Notes: generated by a model not told the origin, from the sequence alone. A stretch of 64,000 nucleotides of DNA from Parvibaculum lavamentivorans DS-1 (GCF_000017565.1 NC_009719.1:1736001-1800000), one strand, 5' to 3'; shown: positions 9,745 to 18,091, counted from the stretch's first letter. A program made the numbers and translations.

Positions 9745-10335
9745 TCAGCGGCTGCCGCCCGGCACCCAGAGCACGTCGCCGGGGCCGTTCCCATCCTCGC
9801 CATGATTGACATAGCGGGCGGCGACGAAGAGGAAGTCCGAGAGCCGGTTCAGGTAGCGGAGCGCCGCCTCGCTCACCTTCTCGTCCGGCTCCTCCATCAG
9901 CGCCGTCACCAGCCGCTCGGCGCGGCGGCAGACGGTGCGGGCGAGGTGGAGATGGGCGGCCGCCGCCGTCCCCCCCGGCAGCACGAAGGAACGCAGCGGC
10001 TCCAGCGCGCCGTTCAACTCGTCGATTTCCTTTTCCAGCCGTTCGACCTGCGCATCCACGATCCGCAGCGGCTCATAGCCGAGAGGCTCGCCCCGGTCGG
10101 GCGTCGCGAGGTCGGCGCCGAGATCGAAGAGGTCGTTCTGGATGCGCATCAGCATGGTATCGAGCCGCGCCATGCCGCCCGTATGGAGCCGCGCAATACC
10201 GAGAACGGAATTCGTCTCGTCCACCGTGCCATAGCTCTCGATGCGGAGCGCGTGTTTCGGCACGCGCTCGCCGCTTGCCAGCGCCGTCGTGCCCTTGTCG
10301 CCGGTCCGCGTGTATATCCGGTTGAGCGTAACCAT
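9745..10335 (-). CDS. Cob(I)yrinic acid a,c-diamide adenosyltransferase (PduO type)
   Basis: Transfers adenosyl from ATP to cob(I)alamin to make adenosylcobalamin. The 196 residues carry the N-terminal ATP-binding motif TRTGDKGTT, the SYGTVDETNS helix start and the C-terminal active-site helix RTVCRRAERL followed by YLNRLSDFLFVAARY, all typical of PduO/MMAB enzymes. The product is the cofactor of the ethylmalonyl-CoA mutase encoded at 24695-26698, which gives a direct functional link within this window. I see no cobalamin riboswitch upstream. Confidence 0.95.
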   Translation of the reverse strand: MVTLNRIYTRTGDKGTTALASGERVPKHALRIESYGTVDETNSVLGIARLHTGGMARLDTMLMRIQNDLFDLGADLATPDRGEPLGYEPLRIVDAQVERLEKEIDELNGALEPLRSFVLPGGTAAAAHLHLARTVCRRAERLVTALMEEPDEKVSEAALRYLNRLSDFLFVAARYVNHGEDGNGPGDVLWVPGGSR

Positions 10336-10343
10336 TCGCGCCG

Positions 10344-10874
10344 TCAGGCCTTTCCGAAAGGCAGCATCCGCCTCAGCACATTGTCGCGGCGGATGAAGTG
10401 ATGTTCCAGCGCGCCCGCGATATGGAGCAGCACCAGTGCCGTCAGCAGGTAGGCATTTATCATGTGGCCGACATGTCCGATCTCGTTGATGACGCCGTTC
10501 TCCGCGATCTTCAGCGGAATGAAGCCGAAGGCCACCGGCTCGCGATCGGATGTCGTCACCATCATCAGCCCGAATATCGGCTGCAGCGTCACCAGAAGAT
10601 AAAGGCTGTGATGCGTCGCCCTGGCGGTGATTGTCTGCCAGCGCGGCATGTCGGCGGGCAGGGGCGGGCGCGATTGGCGGCCGCGAATGGCGAGCCAGCC
10701 CACCATCAGCACCAGCACCACGATGCCGGTGCCGAAATGCCAGGTCGCGGTCTCGCGGCTCAGCGTGAAGCCGCTATAGAGCATCAGCAGCACAAGCACG
10801 CCGGCCGCCCAATGAAAGCTTTTGAAGCCGGTGCTGAAATTGCCGTTTGCGTCTTTCGTCTCCGCCGTTGTCAT
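10344..10874 (-). CDS. Cytochrome b561-family protein
   Basis: A 176-residue integral membrane protein with four predicted helices. Histidines that would ligate two b-type haems lie in FHWAAGVLV, ATHHSLYLL and VGHMINAYLL/LLHIAGALEHH. Bacterial relatives move electrons across the inner membrane, often from quinol. It ends 8 nt from the adenosyltransferase start on the same strand. The physiological partner cannot be read from the sequence. Confidence 0.88.
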   Translation of the reverse strand: MTTAETKDANGNFSTGFKSFHWAAGVLVLLMLYSGFTLSRETATWHFGTGIVVLVLMVGWLAIRGRQSRPPLPADMPRWQTITARATHHSLYLLVTLQPIFGLMMVTTSDREPVAFGFIPLKIAENGVINEIGHVGHMINAYLLTALVLLHIAGALEHHFIRRDNVLRRMLPFGKA

Positions 10875-10928
10875 GGCTTCATCCTCCCTCGCATCAAGGC
10901 CAAAGCCTCGCCTTTTCGGCGCGCGCGA

Positions 10929-11834
10929 TCAAGCCTTCGGCGCGGCGCGCCAGCTTCTGCGCCATTTGGCGATTGCCTCGCCGATCTCGTGCGGGCTGTC
11001 TTCCTGGATGAAATGGCTGCCTTTCACGGTCACTTCCGTCTGGTTCTTCCAGCTCCGGCAGAATTCGCGCTGCGCGCCGGTCAGGATGGCGCCCGGATCG
11101 GCATTGACGAAAAGTTTCGGCAGGTCGTTCTCCGACATCCAGTGCGCATAATCGGCGACGCTTTCCACCACATTTTCCGGCTCGCCGCCAAGCGGTATCT
11201 GGCGCGGCCAGGAGAGTGTCGGCCGCCGGTCCTCGCCCTCGTTGGCGAAGGGGCGGCGATAGACCGCCATTTCCTCGTCCGTCAGCTTGCGGAGGATCGA
11301 GCCCGGCAGCACCGCCTCGATGAAGAGATTCTTCTTCAGGATCATTTCTTCGCCGGCATCGGAGCGGAAGCCCTCGAAGATGCGGCGTGCATCCTCGTTC
11401 CATTCGTCCCATTCGAGCGGCCGGACAATGCCTTCCATATAGGCGATGCCTTCGGCGGCGCCCCGGTTGCGGTTCGCCCAATCGAAGCCGAGCGCCGAGC
11501 CCCAGTCATGGATCACCAGCGTCACGTTCTTGTGGATGCCCAGCGCTTCCAGAAAGCTTTCGAGAAAACGGCGGTGCTCGCGGAAGGTGTAGCGTTCAGG
11601 GCCTGAGGGTTCGAGCTTGTCGCTGTCGCCCATGCCGATCAGGTCGGGCGCGATGCAGCGGCCCTGGTCGGCCAGATGCGGCATGACGTTCCGCCACAGA
11701 TAGGAGGATGTCGGATTGCCATGCAGGAAAACAATCGGGTCGCCTTCGCCCATCTCGCTATAGGCCATGGAACGGCCGGCAATCGTTACGGTTTTTTTCG
11801 GCGGTTCGGCGGCGGAAATCGTCCTGGTGGTCAT
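10929..11834 (-). CDS. Haloalkane dehalogenase
   Basis: An alpha/beta hydrolase of 301 residues with the full haloalkane dehalogenase catalytic set in LinB/DhaA-like order: N40 in HGNPTSS and W111 (halide binding), nucleophile D110 in HDWGSALGF, acid E134 and H274 in GSHFIQED. The numbering runs two residues ahead of LinB throughout, a good sign of the family. The reaction would be hydrolysis of a haloalkane to alcohol and halide. It precedes the cytochrome b561 gene on the same strand. A related epoxide hydrolase is unlikely, since those have two active-site tyrosines and no halide Asn/Trp pair. Confidence 0.92.
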   Translation of the reverse strand: MTTRTISAAEPPKKTVTIAGRSMAYSEMGEGDPIVFLHGNPTSSYLWRNVMPHLADQGRCIAPDLIGMGDSDKLEPSGPERYTFREHRRFLESFLEALGIHKNVTLVIHDWGSALGFDWANRNRGAAEGIAYMEGIVRPLEWDEWNEDARRIFEGFRSDAGEEMILKKNLFIEAVLPGSILRKLTDEEMAVYRRPFANEGEDRRPTLSWPRQIPLGGEPENVVESVADYAHWMSENDLPKLFVNADPGAILTGAQREFCRSWKNQTEVTVKGSHFIQEDSPHEIGEAIAKWRRSWRAAPKA

Positions 11835-11938
11835 GGGGGGCCTCCTCTCATCGAGATCTCCTTGAAGGAGATAGGGCGGACCGCATCATAAGGCTCGTCC
11901 CGCAACGGCCAAGCGAAAAGGCAGAGGCAGTTCCGCCG

Positions 11939-12130
11939 TCACCGGCTCGTCAGGTAGAGCCCCGTCATGATGACGATGATGGCGAGGAACTGCAGCCCCA
12001 CCCGCCAGCGCATCAGCGTCTGCGAGCGGTTCGCGGAGCCGCCGCGCATCATGTTCAGCAATCCGAGCAGCAGCACCACGAGAACGGCGCCGAGCGCGAC
12101 GGGCCCAAGCCAGACAACATAATCGGCCAT
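11939..12130 (-). CDS. HIG1-domain twin-transmembrane protein
   Basis: A 63-residue protein with two membrane helices flanking a polar loop with the HIG1 signature SQTLMRWRVGLQ. Mitochondrial HIG1 proteins associate with respiratory supercomplexes, and alphaproteobacterial ones are thought to contact cytochrome oxidase. Its ATG overlaps the stop of the preceding mcd gene by one base (TGATG), so it is probably translationally coupled to it. No link between HIG1 and Mcd is known to me. Confidence 0.85.
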   Translation of the reverse strand: MADYVVWLGPVALGAVLVVLLLGLLNMMRGGSANRSQTLMRWRVGLQFLAIIVIMTGLYLTSR

Positions 12131-13836
12131 CAGTTTCCGCCTTCCAGCAGGCGGCGGGCGATTACCTGTGCCTGGATTTCGGCCGCGCCTTCAAAGATGT
12201 TGAGGATGCGCGCGTCGCACAGCACGCGGCTTACCGGATATTCAAGTGCGAAGCCGTTGCCGCCATGGATCTGCAGCGCATTGTCCGCCGCCGCCCAGGC
12301 GATGCGCGCGGCGAGAAGCTTTGCCATTCCCGCCTCAAGGTCGCAGCGCCTGCCGCCGTCCTTTTCGCGCGCGGCAAAATAAGTAAGCTGGCGCGCCACC
12401 ATGATCTCGACCGCCATCATGACGAGCTTGCCGTTCACGCGGGGGAAGTCGTAGATCGGCTTGCCGAACTGGATGCGGTCCTGCGCGTAGCGAAGTCCGA
12501 GTTCGAGCGCAGATTGTGCAACGCCGACAGCGCGCGCCGCCGTCTGGATGCGGGCGCTCTCAAAGGTCTGCATGAGCTGCTTGAAGCCCTGGCCTTCCTC
12601 GCCGCCCAGAAGGTTCTCCGCCTTCACCTCGAAATCGTCGAAACCGATTTCGAATTCCTTCATGCCGCGATAGCCGAGTACCTCGATTTCGCCGCCGGAC
12701 ATGCCCTTCGCCGGGAAGGGCTCTTCGTCGCCACCGCGCGGCTTTTCGGCCAGCAGCATGGACAGTCCCTTGTAGCCCGGCTCGTCATTGGTGCGGCAGA
12801 GCAGCGTCATCACATCGGCGCGCGCCGCATGCGTGATCCATGTCTTGTTGCCGTTCACCTTGTAGACGTCGCCGTCGCGCTTGCCGCGCGTCTTCAGGCT
12901 GGCAAGATCGGAGCCCGTGTTCGGCTCGGTGAAGACCGCCGTCGGCAGCACTTCGCCGCTCGCGATCTTCGGCAGCCACTTGTCCTTCTGTTCCTTCGTG
13001 CCGCCGCCAAGGATCAGCTCGGCCGCGATTTCGGAGCGCGTGCCGAGCGAGCCGACGCCGATATAGCCCCGGCTCAATTCCTCGGAGACGACGCACATGG
13101 ATTCCTTGCCGAGGCCGAGCCCGCCGAATTCTTCCGGGATCGTCAGGCCGAAGACGCCAAGCTCCGCCATCTGTTTGACCACGGGCATCGGAATGTAGTC
13201 GTCCTTCAGATGCCACTCATGCGCATGGGGCATGACTTCGGCATCGGCGAAGCGGCGCATCTGGTCGCGGATTGCGTCGTAGGTTTCCTCAAGCCCCGTG
13301 TCGCCGAAGGTCGCCGCGCCCGCATTCGCCGCGATGAGTTCGGCGAGCCGCGCGCGCGTTCCGCGCGTGTTGCCTGCCGCGCAAAGCGTACGCACGGCTT
13401 CGGTGTGGAAGCCTGCATGGTCGCCATCTGAAATGCCGAGATCGAGCGGCCGGACCGTCTCCACCTGGCTCATCGGAATGCCGCCGGAAATCTGGTTCAG
13501 ATATTCGCCGAAGGCGAATTGCACGATCAGCGCCTCGAACTCGCCGAAGCGTCCCTCTTCGGTCATCCGCGCGGCATAGGCGGCAAGCTGGCGCAGCGCC
13601 TCCACATAGGTTGCCAGCCAGGCAAAGCCATGCACCGCAAATTGTTCGCGCTCGATTGCCGCCGCCGAAACCTTGCCGTCCTTCGCCACCTTGGCGAACA
13701 CGGCTGTTTTCGCCTGGGCGAGCAGCTTGTTCGCCGCCTCCACCGCCTGCCCCGTCAGCAGCAGCAGATCGGCAAGCAGAAGGTCGGCATTGGCGCCCGT
13801 GCGGGATGCGGAGGCGGCGCTCTGGGTCTGGCTCAT
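12130..13836 (-). CDS. mcd: (2S)-methylsuccinyl-CoA dehydrogenase
   Basis: FAD enzyme of the ethylmalonyl-CoA pathway oxidising methylsuccinyl-CoA to mesaconyl-CoA. At 568 residues it is far longer than a usual acyl-CoA dehydrogenase. The extra N-terminal domain of about 150 residues contains HGFAWLATYVEALRQL and FGEYLNQISGGIPMSQ, which match Mcd as I recall it from Rhodobacter. The catalytic domain shows AVFTEPNTGSD, NGNKTWITHA, AQDRIQFGKPI and IHGGNGF. Electrons would go to EtfAB. ccr and ecm lie in the same window. The specificity call rests on the N-terminal domain and context. Confidence 0.9.
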   Translation of the reverse strand: MSQTQSAASASRTGANADLLLADLLLLTGQAVEAANKLLAQAKTAVFAKVAKDGKVSAAAIEREQFAVHGFAWLATYVEALRQLAAYAARMTEEGRFGEFEALIVQFAFGEYLNQISGGIPMSQVETVRPLDLGISDGDHAGFHTEAVRTLCAAGNTRGTRARLAELIAANAGAATFGDTGLEETYDAIRDQMRRFADAEVMPHAHEWHLKDDYIPMPVVKQMAELGVFGLTIPEEFGGLGLGKESMCVVSEELSRGYIGVGSLGTRSEIAAELILGGGTKEQKDKWLPKIASGEVLPTAVFTEPNTGSDLASLKTRGKRDGDVYKVNGNKTWITHAARADVMTLLCRTNDEPGYKGLSMLLAEKPRGGDEEPFPAKGMSGGEIEVLGYRGMKEFEIGFDDFEVKAENLLGGEEGQGFKQLMQTFESARIQTAARAVGVAQSALELGLRYAQDRIQFGKPIYDFPRVNGKLVMMAVEIMVARQLTYFAAREKDGGRRCDLEAGMAKLLAARIAWAAADNALQIHGGNGFALEYPVSRVLCDARILNIFEGAAEIQAQVIARRLLEGGN

Positions 13837-14042
13837 GGAGGAACTCGCTCGTGTGACGGCTTCTGATACGGACGGCGCGGGAGGGCGGATCTCACGCTAA
13901 GTGAAACCGGAATTGCGGGAATAGGCCCACGGGTCATGGCATGGGCCGTTCAATATCTATATATCTCGAACCCTCCGCTCCGGCCAGCCGGACGGACGAT
14001 TCGGTTAATCGCCTTCTCCGGGCGGGCCTGACGGGGGTTTTC

Positions 14043-15515
14043 ATGGACGGCGCCAGAGTCTCCTTCGCCGACAGCACCAAGGTCGTCGGCCTCGTGATCG
14101 GCGCGCTCCTCATCGCGCTCTCCGTCGTGATGCTGGTCCCGGTTCTGGCTGAGATTGTCGCCGAGAGCGGCGACTGGGAAGCCTTCCTGTCGAGCGCCGT
14201 CGTCACCGGCTTTGTCGGCGGCGCGCTGATGCTTTCCAACCAGACGGAGGACCGCGATCTCGGCCACCGTGCCACTTTCCTCGTCACCACGCTTGGCTGG
14301 CTGTCGCTCAGCGCCTTCTCGGCGCTGCCCTTTGCCTTCTCCAAGGTCGATATGAGCTATACGGACGCCTTCTTCGAGGCCATGTCCGGTTTCACCACCA
14401 CGGGCTCCACGGTGATGGTCGGCCTCGATGCAACGCCGCCCGGCCTTCTTCTCTGGCGCTCGCTCCTGCAATGGATGGGCGGCATCGGCATCATCGTCAC
14501 GGCGGTCGCCATTCTGCCGTTCCTGCGTGTCGGCGGAATGCAGCTCTTTCGTACCGAAAGTTCCGACCGCACGGAAAAAGTGTTGCCGCGCCCGGGTCAG
14601 ATCGCGGTCGCCATCGGCGAGGTCTATCTGCTGCTCACCCTGCTTTGCGCGCTGGCCTATATCATCGGCGGCATGAGCGCGTTCGATGCGCTCAACCATG
14701 CGATGACGACCATCTCGACCGGCGGTTATTCGACCCATGATGCGTCGTTCGGCTATTTCGACAGCAGCTTCATTCACTGGGCCGCCATCATATTCATGGT
14801 CTCGGGTGCCTTGCCGCTCATCCTTTATGTGCAGACGCTGCGCGGCACCGGCGAAACATTGTGGGGCGATCCGCAGGTGCGCGCCTTCATCACCATGCTC
14901 GCCGTCACCTCCGTCCTCATGGCACTCTGGCTCGCCGCCCGGGGCGACTATCATTTTTTTGAGGCGTTGCAGCTCACCGCCTTCAACGTGGTTTCCGTCG
15001 TCACCACAACGGGTTTCGCCAGCACCGACTACACGCTTTGGGGGCCGTTCGCGATCATGGCCTTTTTCATCCTGATGTTCATCGGCGGCTGCACGGGATC
15101 GACGTCCGGTGGCCTCAAGATGTTCCGTCTGCAGATTCTCGCGCTCCTTTTCAAGAGCCAGGTCCGCCAGACGCTCTATCCCCATGTCGCGCAGACATTG
15201 CGCTATGCCGACCGCACGGTGAGCCGGGAGATCGTTTTCTCCGTCGCGCTCTTCGTCTTCGTCTATATGGGGTCGATCCTTGCCGTCTCGCTGGCGCTCG
15301 CCGCTTTCGGCCTCGACCTCGTGACGGCGCTTTCCTCCGCCGTCACCGCCATCGCCAATGTCGGCCCCGGCCTCGGCCCCGTCGTCGGCCCCGCCGGTAA
15401 TTTCTCCTCCCTGCCGGACGGCCCCAAAATCATCCTCGCCTTCGCCATGCTCCTCGGCCGCCTCGAACTGCTGACGGTGCTAGTGATGTTCTCGAAGGAT
15501 TACTGGGAGCGGTAA
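14043..15515 (+). CDS. TrkH-family potassium uptake protein
   Basis: Polytopic channel-like subunit for K+ uptake, 490 residues. The four pore-loop filters are visible: TTTGST (loop 1), TISTGG (2), TTTGFAS (3) and ANVGPGLG (4), each between paired helices. The gate-region motif GGCTGSTSGGLKMFR is also present. The start at 14043 (MDGARVSF) follows a plausible leader; an upstream GTG/ATG adds a non-conserved stretch. No trkA partner lies nearby. Confidence 0.92.
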   Translation: MDGARVSFADSTKVVGLVIGALLIALSVVMLVPVLAEIVAESGDWEAFLSSAVVTGFVGGALMLSNQTEDRDLGHRATFLVTTLGWLSLSAFSALPFAFSKVDMSYTDAFFEAMSGFTTTGSTVMVGLDATPPGLLLWRSLLQWMGGIGIIVTAVAILPFLRVGGMQLFRTESSDRTEKVLPRPGQIAVAIGEVYLLLTLLCALAYIIGGMSAFDALNHAMTTISTGGYSTHDASFGYFDSSFIHWAAIIFMVSGALPLILYVQTLRGTGETLWGDPQVRAFITMLAVTSVLMALWLAARGDYHFFEALQLTAFNVVSVVTTTGFASTDYTLWGPFAIMAFFILMFIGGCTGSTSGGLKMFRLQILALLFKSQVRQTLYPHVAQTLRYADRTVSREIVFSVALFVFVYMGSILAVSLALAAFGLDLVTALSSAVTAIANVGPGLGPVVGPAGNFSSLPDGPKIILAFAMLLGRLELLTVLVMFSKDYWER

Positions 15516-15521
15516 GGGGAG

Positions 15522-16094
15522 TTAGAGAGTCTGCGAGCCAGTAAGTTTGATCAGGCCGCGTTCGCCGGGATACAGCGCATCCATTTTGGGGCGCCAAATG
15601 AAGCTGATCTCGAGGGCAATGCCGAGGCGCTCTGCGAGGGTGACAATCGTTCGACACGCAGCGTTCGAATCCTGTCTTTGTACGGACAAGTCGATCTTTT
15701 GCAGGTAGGCAAAGCCGTCTGTTTCCTTTTTGCCTTGCACGAGATTTGCCGGGCAATGACTACGAAGTTCATCGAAACTCCTGAATCGTTTTGCTGCAAT
15801 CAGCAAGATTTCGTCGAGCAGATGATTCCAGTTCGGCCTTTCGATGAACTTTCCATCGATTTCAGCGCTTAGCACCTTTGTGTGAGTTAGCCGGGGCAAT
15901 GCCCGGGGGTCGATACGTCTTTCCATTGTCGGTGCTGGCGCGCTAGTGCGCGAAGCCACACTCGGTCTCGTTCCTTCTAGCGCATCCAGGGCCCTGTTGA
16001 TGACGGCTTCTGGAGTGGTGTCGACAAACGGCACGGCGTGCTGTTGAAGCCGCTGAAAGGTCGCTGCGCTGATTCTAATCTCGTGCTCTATCAT
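15522..16094 (-). CDS. Orphan protein with N-terminal ribbon-helix-helix-like segment
   Basis: 190 residues, not recognised with certainty. The first 45 residues (MIEHEIRISAATFQRLQQHA, then TPEAVINRAL) look like a short DNA-binding or oligomerisation module as found in antitoxins or SeqA-like N-termini. After a proline-rich linker, residues 70-190 form a compact domain with NWNHLLDEIL and ISFIWRPKMDALY. Base use is visibly less GC-rich than the surrounding genes, and the promoter region is AT-rich with inverted ATACGA boxes, signs of recent acquisition. It is divergent from a toxin-antitoxin pair. Possibly defence-associated, but that is inference only. Confidence 0.6.
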   Translation of the reverse strand: MIEHEIRISAATFQRLQQHAVPFVDTTPEAVINRALDALEGTRPSVASRTSAPAPTMERRIDPRALPRLTHTKVLSAEIDGKFIERPNWNHLLDEILLIAAKRFRSFDELRSHCPANLVQGKKETDGFAYLQKIDLSVQRQDSNAACRTIVTLAERLGIALEISFIWRPKMDALYPGERGLIKLTGSQTL

Positions 16095-16106
16095 TTTTCA
16101 TTTCGC

Positions 16107-16150
16107 TATACGAGGAATACGGCGTATTTTCGTATAACAGGAGAATACGA
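16107..16150. promoter_or_regulatory. Cluster of ATACGA boxes upstream of the orphan gene
   Basis: An imperfect inverted repeat, TATACGA at 16107-16113 and TCGTATA at 16130-16136, has inner arms AATAC and GTATT. A third ATACGA lies at 16145-16150. The array sits just upstream of the orphan start at 16094 and looks like a multi-site operator. Confidence 0.5.
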
Positions 16151-16200
16151 ATCATGCAAGATAGTACGAGATTGCATCAAGGAACTAAGCTACCTACTTT

Positions 16201-16223
16201 GAATACATATATTTCCTGTATTC
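16201..16223. promoter_or_regulatory. Palindrome upstream of the antitoxin gene (candidate operator)
   Basis: GAATACA-N9-TGTATTC, perfect 7-bp arms, ending 13 nt before the antitoxin ATG. Type II antitoxins of the ribbon-helix-helix class usually repress their own promoters at such sites. Confidence 0.55.
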
Positions 16224-16236
16224 ACAGCAGGTACTC

Positions 16237-16464
16237 ATGCCCACCTCTGTCCGCCTCGATGCAGAACTGGAAGCGCGTCTCGATCTTCTCGCGAAGAAGA
16301 CGGGGCGCACCCGCGCCTATTATCTGCGCGAGATCATCGAGCGGGGGCTCGACGAGATGGAAGACTATTATCTCGCCGCCGACGTGCTGGAGCGTGTCCG
16401 CAAGGGCGAGGAAAAAACGCATTCCGCGGCCAAGGTGAGAAAAGACCTTGGCCTGGACGATTGA
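16237..16464 (+). CDS. Type II antitoxin, ribbon-helix-helix (RelB/CopG-like)
   Basis: A 75-residue protein. The N-terminus PTSVRLDAELEARLDLLAKK followed by TGRTRAYYLREII is the classic ribbon-helix-helix pattern. The acidic C-terminus (VRKDLGLDD) would bind and block the toxin. It overlaps the toxin gene by 17 nt. It should repress its own promoter through the palindrome at 16201-16223. Antitoxin identity rests on fold pattern and pairing. Confidence 0.88.
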   Translation: MPTSVRLDAELEARLDLLAKKTGRTRAYYLREIIERGLDEMEDYYLAADVLERVRKGEEKTHSAAKVRKDLGLDD

Positions 16465-16726
16465 TTATACCGACGACGCCATAAACCAGCTTCGCAAGCT
16501 CGACAAGCAATCGGCGCGGCGCATCGTCGAGTATATGGACGAACGCATTGCCGGCGCAGCCAACCCGCGCAGCTTCGGCAAGCCGCTCTCGGGTCCGCTC
16601 GGCCAGTTCTGGCGCTACCGCGTCGGCGACTTCCGGATCATCTGCGACATCGAAGATGAAGTGCTGCGCGTGTTGGTCGTCCGCATCGGCGACAGGAAAG
16701 ACGTCTACCGCAAGGCAAAGCGGTAG
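16448..16726 (+). CDS. RelE/ParE-family toxin
   Basis: A 92-residue toxin beginning at TTG within the antitoxin gene. MAWTIDYTDDAINQLRKLDK, FGKPLSGPLGQFWRYRVGDFRI (blocks) and VLVVRIGDRKDVYR are the RelE-superfamily hallmarks, including the C-terminal R..DVY segment. RelE toxins cleave mRNA on the ribosome, whereas ParE toxins poison gyrase; the conserved Arg/Tyr pattern favours RelE, but I cannot exclude ParE. AAGGTGAG upstream inside the antitoxin gene serves as ribosome binding site. Confidence 0.88.
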   Translation: MAWTIDYTDDAINQLRKLDKQSARRIVEYMDERIAGAANPRSFGKPLSGPLGQFWRYRVGDFRIICDIEDEVLRVLVVRIGDRKDVYRKAKR

Positions 16727-16732
16727 GAGAAC

Positions 16733-17623
16733 CTAGAGGCTCTCCTCCACCTCCGCCGGCACATTCAGCGGTATCTTGAGGTACCGCTTGCCGTTGTCCT
16801 CCGCGGGCGGCACGTGGCCGGCGCGGATGTTGACCTGGATCGAGGGCAAGAGCAGCACGGGCGCCGCCAGCGTCGAGTCGCGCTTTTCGCGCATGGCGAC
16901 GAAGCTGTCCTCGTCCACGCCGTCATGGACATGGATATTGCGGGCGCGTTCGTCCGCTACCGTCGTTTCCCACACATAATGGTCGCGGCCTTCCGGCTTG
17001 TAGTCGTGGCACATGAAGAGCCGCGTTTCGGGCGGCAGGGCCAGCAGTTTCCGGATCGAGCGGTAGAGCGTGCGCGCGTCGCCGCCGGGGAAGTCGGCCC
17101 GCGCCGTGCCGTAATCCGGCATGAAGAGCGTGTCGCCGACAAACACCGCATCGCCGATCCTGTAGCTCACACAGGCCGGCGTGTGGCCCGGCGTCCCGAT
17201 CATCTCAACCGTCAGCCCGCCGATCGCGAGGCTTTCGCCTTCCTTGAACAGATGGTCGAATTCGCGGCCGTCGGTCGGGCCCTTCTGGTTGAAGACGGGC
17301 GTGAAGATTTTCTGCACATCGTTGATATGCGCGCCGATGCCGATTTTCGCGCCCGTCTTTGCCTTCAGATATTGCGCGGCGGACAAGTGGTCGGCATGGG
17401 CATGGGTTTCGAGGATCCATTCGATCCGCGCCTTCGCCTTTTCGGCGGCGTCGAGCAGCCTGTCGGCGCTTGCCGTCGAGAGTTTGCCCGACTTCGGATC
17501 GTAGTCGAGCACGGGGTCGACGAAGGCGGCGGCGCGGCTGTCGGGATCGACCACCAGATAGCTCACCGTATTGCTTGCCTCGTCGAAAAAGCCCTGTATT
17601 TCCGGCCTTTTGTCGTTGCTCAT
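16733..17623 (-). CDS. blh: MBL-fold persulfide dioxygenase-like protein (Blh type)
   Basis: A metallo-beta-lactamase-fold enzyme of 296 residues. The metal motif THAHADH (H74, H76, D78, H79) is followed by GTPGHTPAC, GDTLFMPDYGTARADFPGG (blocks) and FMCHDY, the pattern of glutathione persulfide dioxygenases (ETHE1/Blh). It would oxidise persulfide sulfur to sulfite. The start MSNDKRPEI at 17623 has a GGAG upstream; the longer frame is antisense-like sequence. It is divergent from the bigR-like regulator with a shared operator, as in the known BigR detoxification locus. Confidence 0.9.
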   Translation of the reverse strand: MSNDKRPEIQGFFDEASNTVSYLVVDPDSRAAAFVDPVLDYDPKSGKLSTASADRLLDAAEKAKARIEWILETHAHADHLSAAQYLKAKTGAKIGIGAHINDVQKIFTPVFNQKGPTDGREFDHLFKEGESLAIGGLTVEMIGTPGHTPACVSYRIGDAVFVGDTLFMPDYGTARADFPGGDARTLYRSIRKLLALPPETRLFMCHDYKPEGRDHYVWETTVADERARNIHVHDGVDEDSFVAMREKRDSTLAAPVLLLPSIQVNIRAGHVPPAEDNGKRYLKIPLNVPAEVEESL

Positions 17624-17678
17624 GAGGTTCTCCTTCTTCGTTTCCGGCCGGTTTTCAACATCCCGTCCGGTCTGTCTC

Positions 17679-17707
17679 TTGACACATATATTAGCATTCA
17701 CTAATTT
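17679..17707 (+). promoter_or_regulatory. Sigma70-type promoter for the bigR-rhodanese operon
   Basis: TTGACA at 17679-17684, 17-nt spacer, TAATTT at 17702-17707, 39 nt before the bigR-like ATG. The opposite strand offers TTGCTA with a TATATG-like -10, so two back-to-back promoters overlap here. Confidence 0.65.
17690..17705. promoter_or_regulatory. Candidate BigR-type operator
   Basis: ATTAG-CATTCA-CTAAT, perfect 5-bp arms inside the spacer and -10 of the promoter. AT-rich palindromes of this kind, over divergent promoters, are where BigR/SqrR regulators bind. Binding is inferred. Confidence 0.6.
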
Positions 17708-17745
17708 AGCAATACGTGAAATAAAGATCGGCCGGAGGCCGGACG

Positions 17746-18057
17746 ATGCGGATGATGAAAAGCGATATCTCGAAACTCGCCGAAAGCGCGGGCGAGGCGG
17801 CGCGGATGCTCCGCCTGCTTGCCAACGAAAAGCGCCTGCTGGTGCTGTGCGCACTGGCGGTGAAAGGCGAGGCGAGTGTCGGCGAGCTCGCGGCCGAAGC
17901 CGATCTCGGCATGTCGGCGCTGTCGCAGCATCTGGCGAAGCTCCGCGCCGACGGCCTCGTCGCGACGCGGAGGGAGGCGCAGACGGTCTATTACCGGATC
18001 GACGATCCCGATGCCGCGAAGATCATGAAGACGCTGAAAGACATTTATTGCGCGTGA
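17746..18057 (+). CDS. ArsR-family persulfide-sensing repressor (BigR/SqrR-like)
   Basis: A 103-residue winged-helix regulator. The recognition helix lies in MSALSQHLAKLRADGLV. Two cysteines, C35 in LLVLCALA and C102 in DIYCA, sit where BigR and SqrR carry the pair that forms a tetrasulfide bridge on persulfide exposure and releases DNA. No metal-binding CxC of the arsenic sensors is present. A GGAGG precedes the ATG. Divergent blh and the downstream rhodanese gene complete a sulfide-response locus. Confidence 0.88.
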   Translation: MRMMKSDISKLAESAGEAARMLRLLANEKRLLVLCALAVKGEASVGELAAEADLGMSALSQHLAKLRADGLVATRREAQTVYYRIDDPDAAKIMKTLKDIYCA

Positions 18058-18091
18058 GCGTCGTGTGCCCGCGCCCCAAGGAGAACGGAAA

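Noticed and set aside
9509-10335. Possible cobalamin riboswitch near the adenosyltransferase or ecm
   Set aside because: I looked for the B12-box type core and long structured leader upstream of both genes and saw neither.
13950-15185. 411-codon minus-strand frame antisense to trkH
   Set aside because: All four TrkH pore loops are read on the plus strand; the antisense frame has no hydrophobic pattern or domain.
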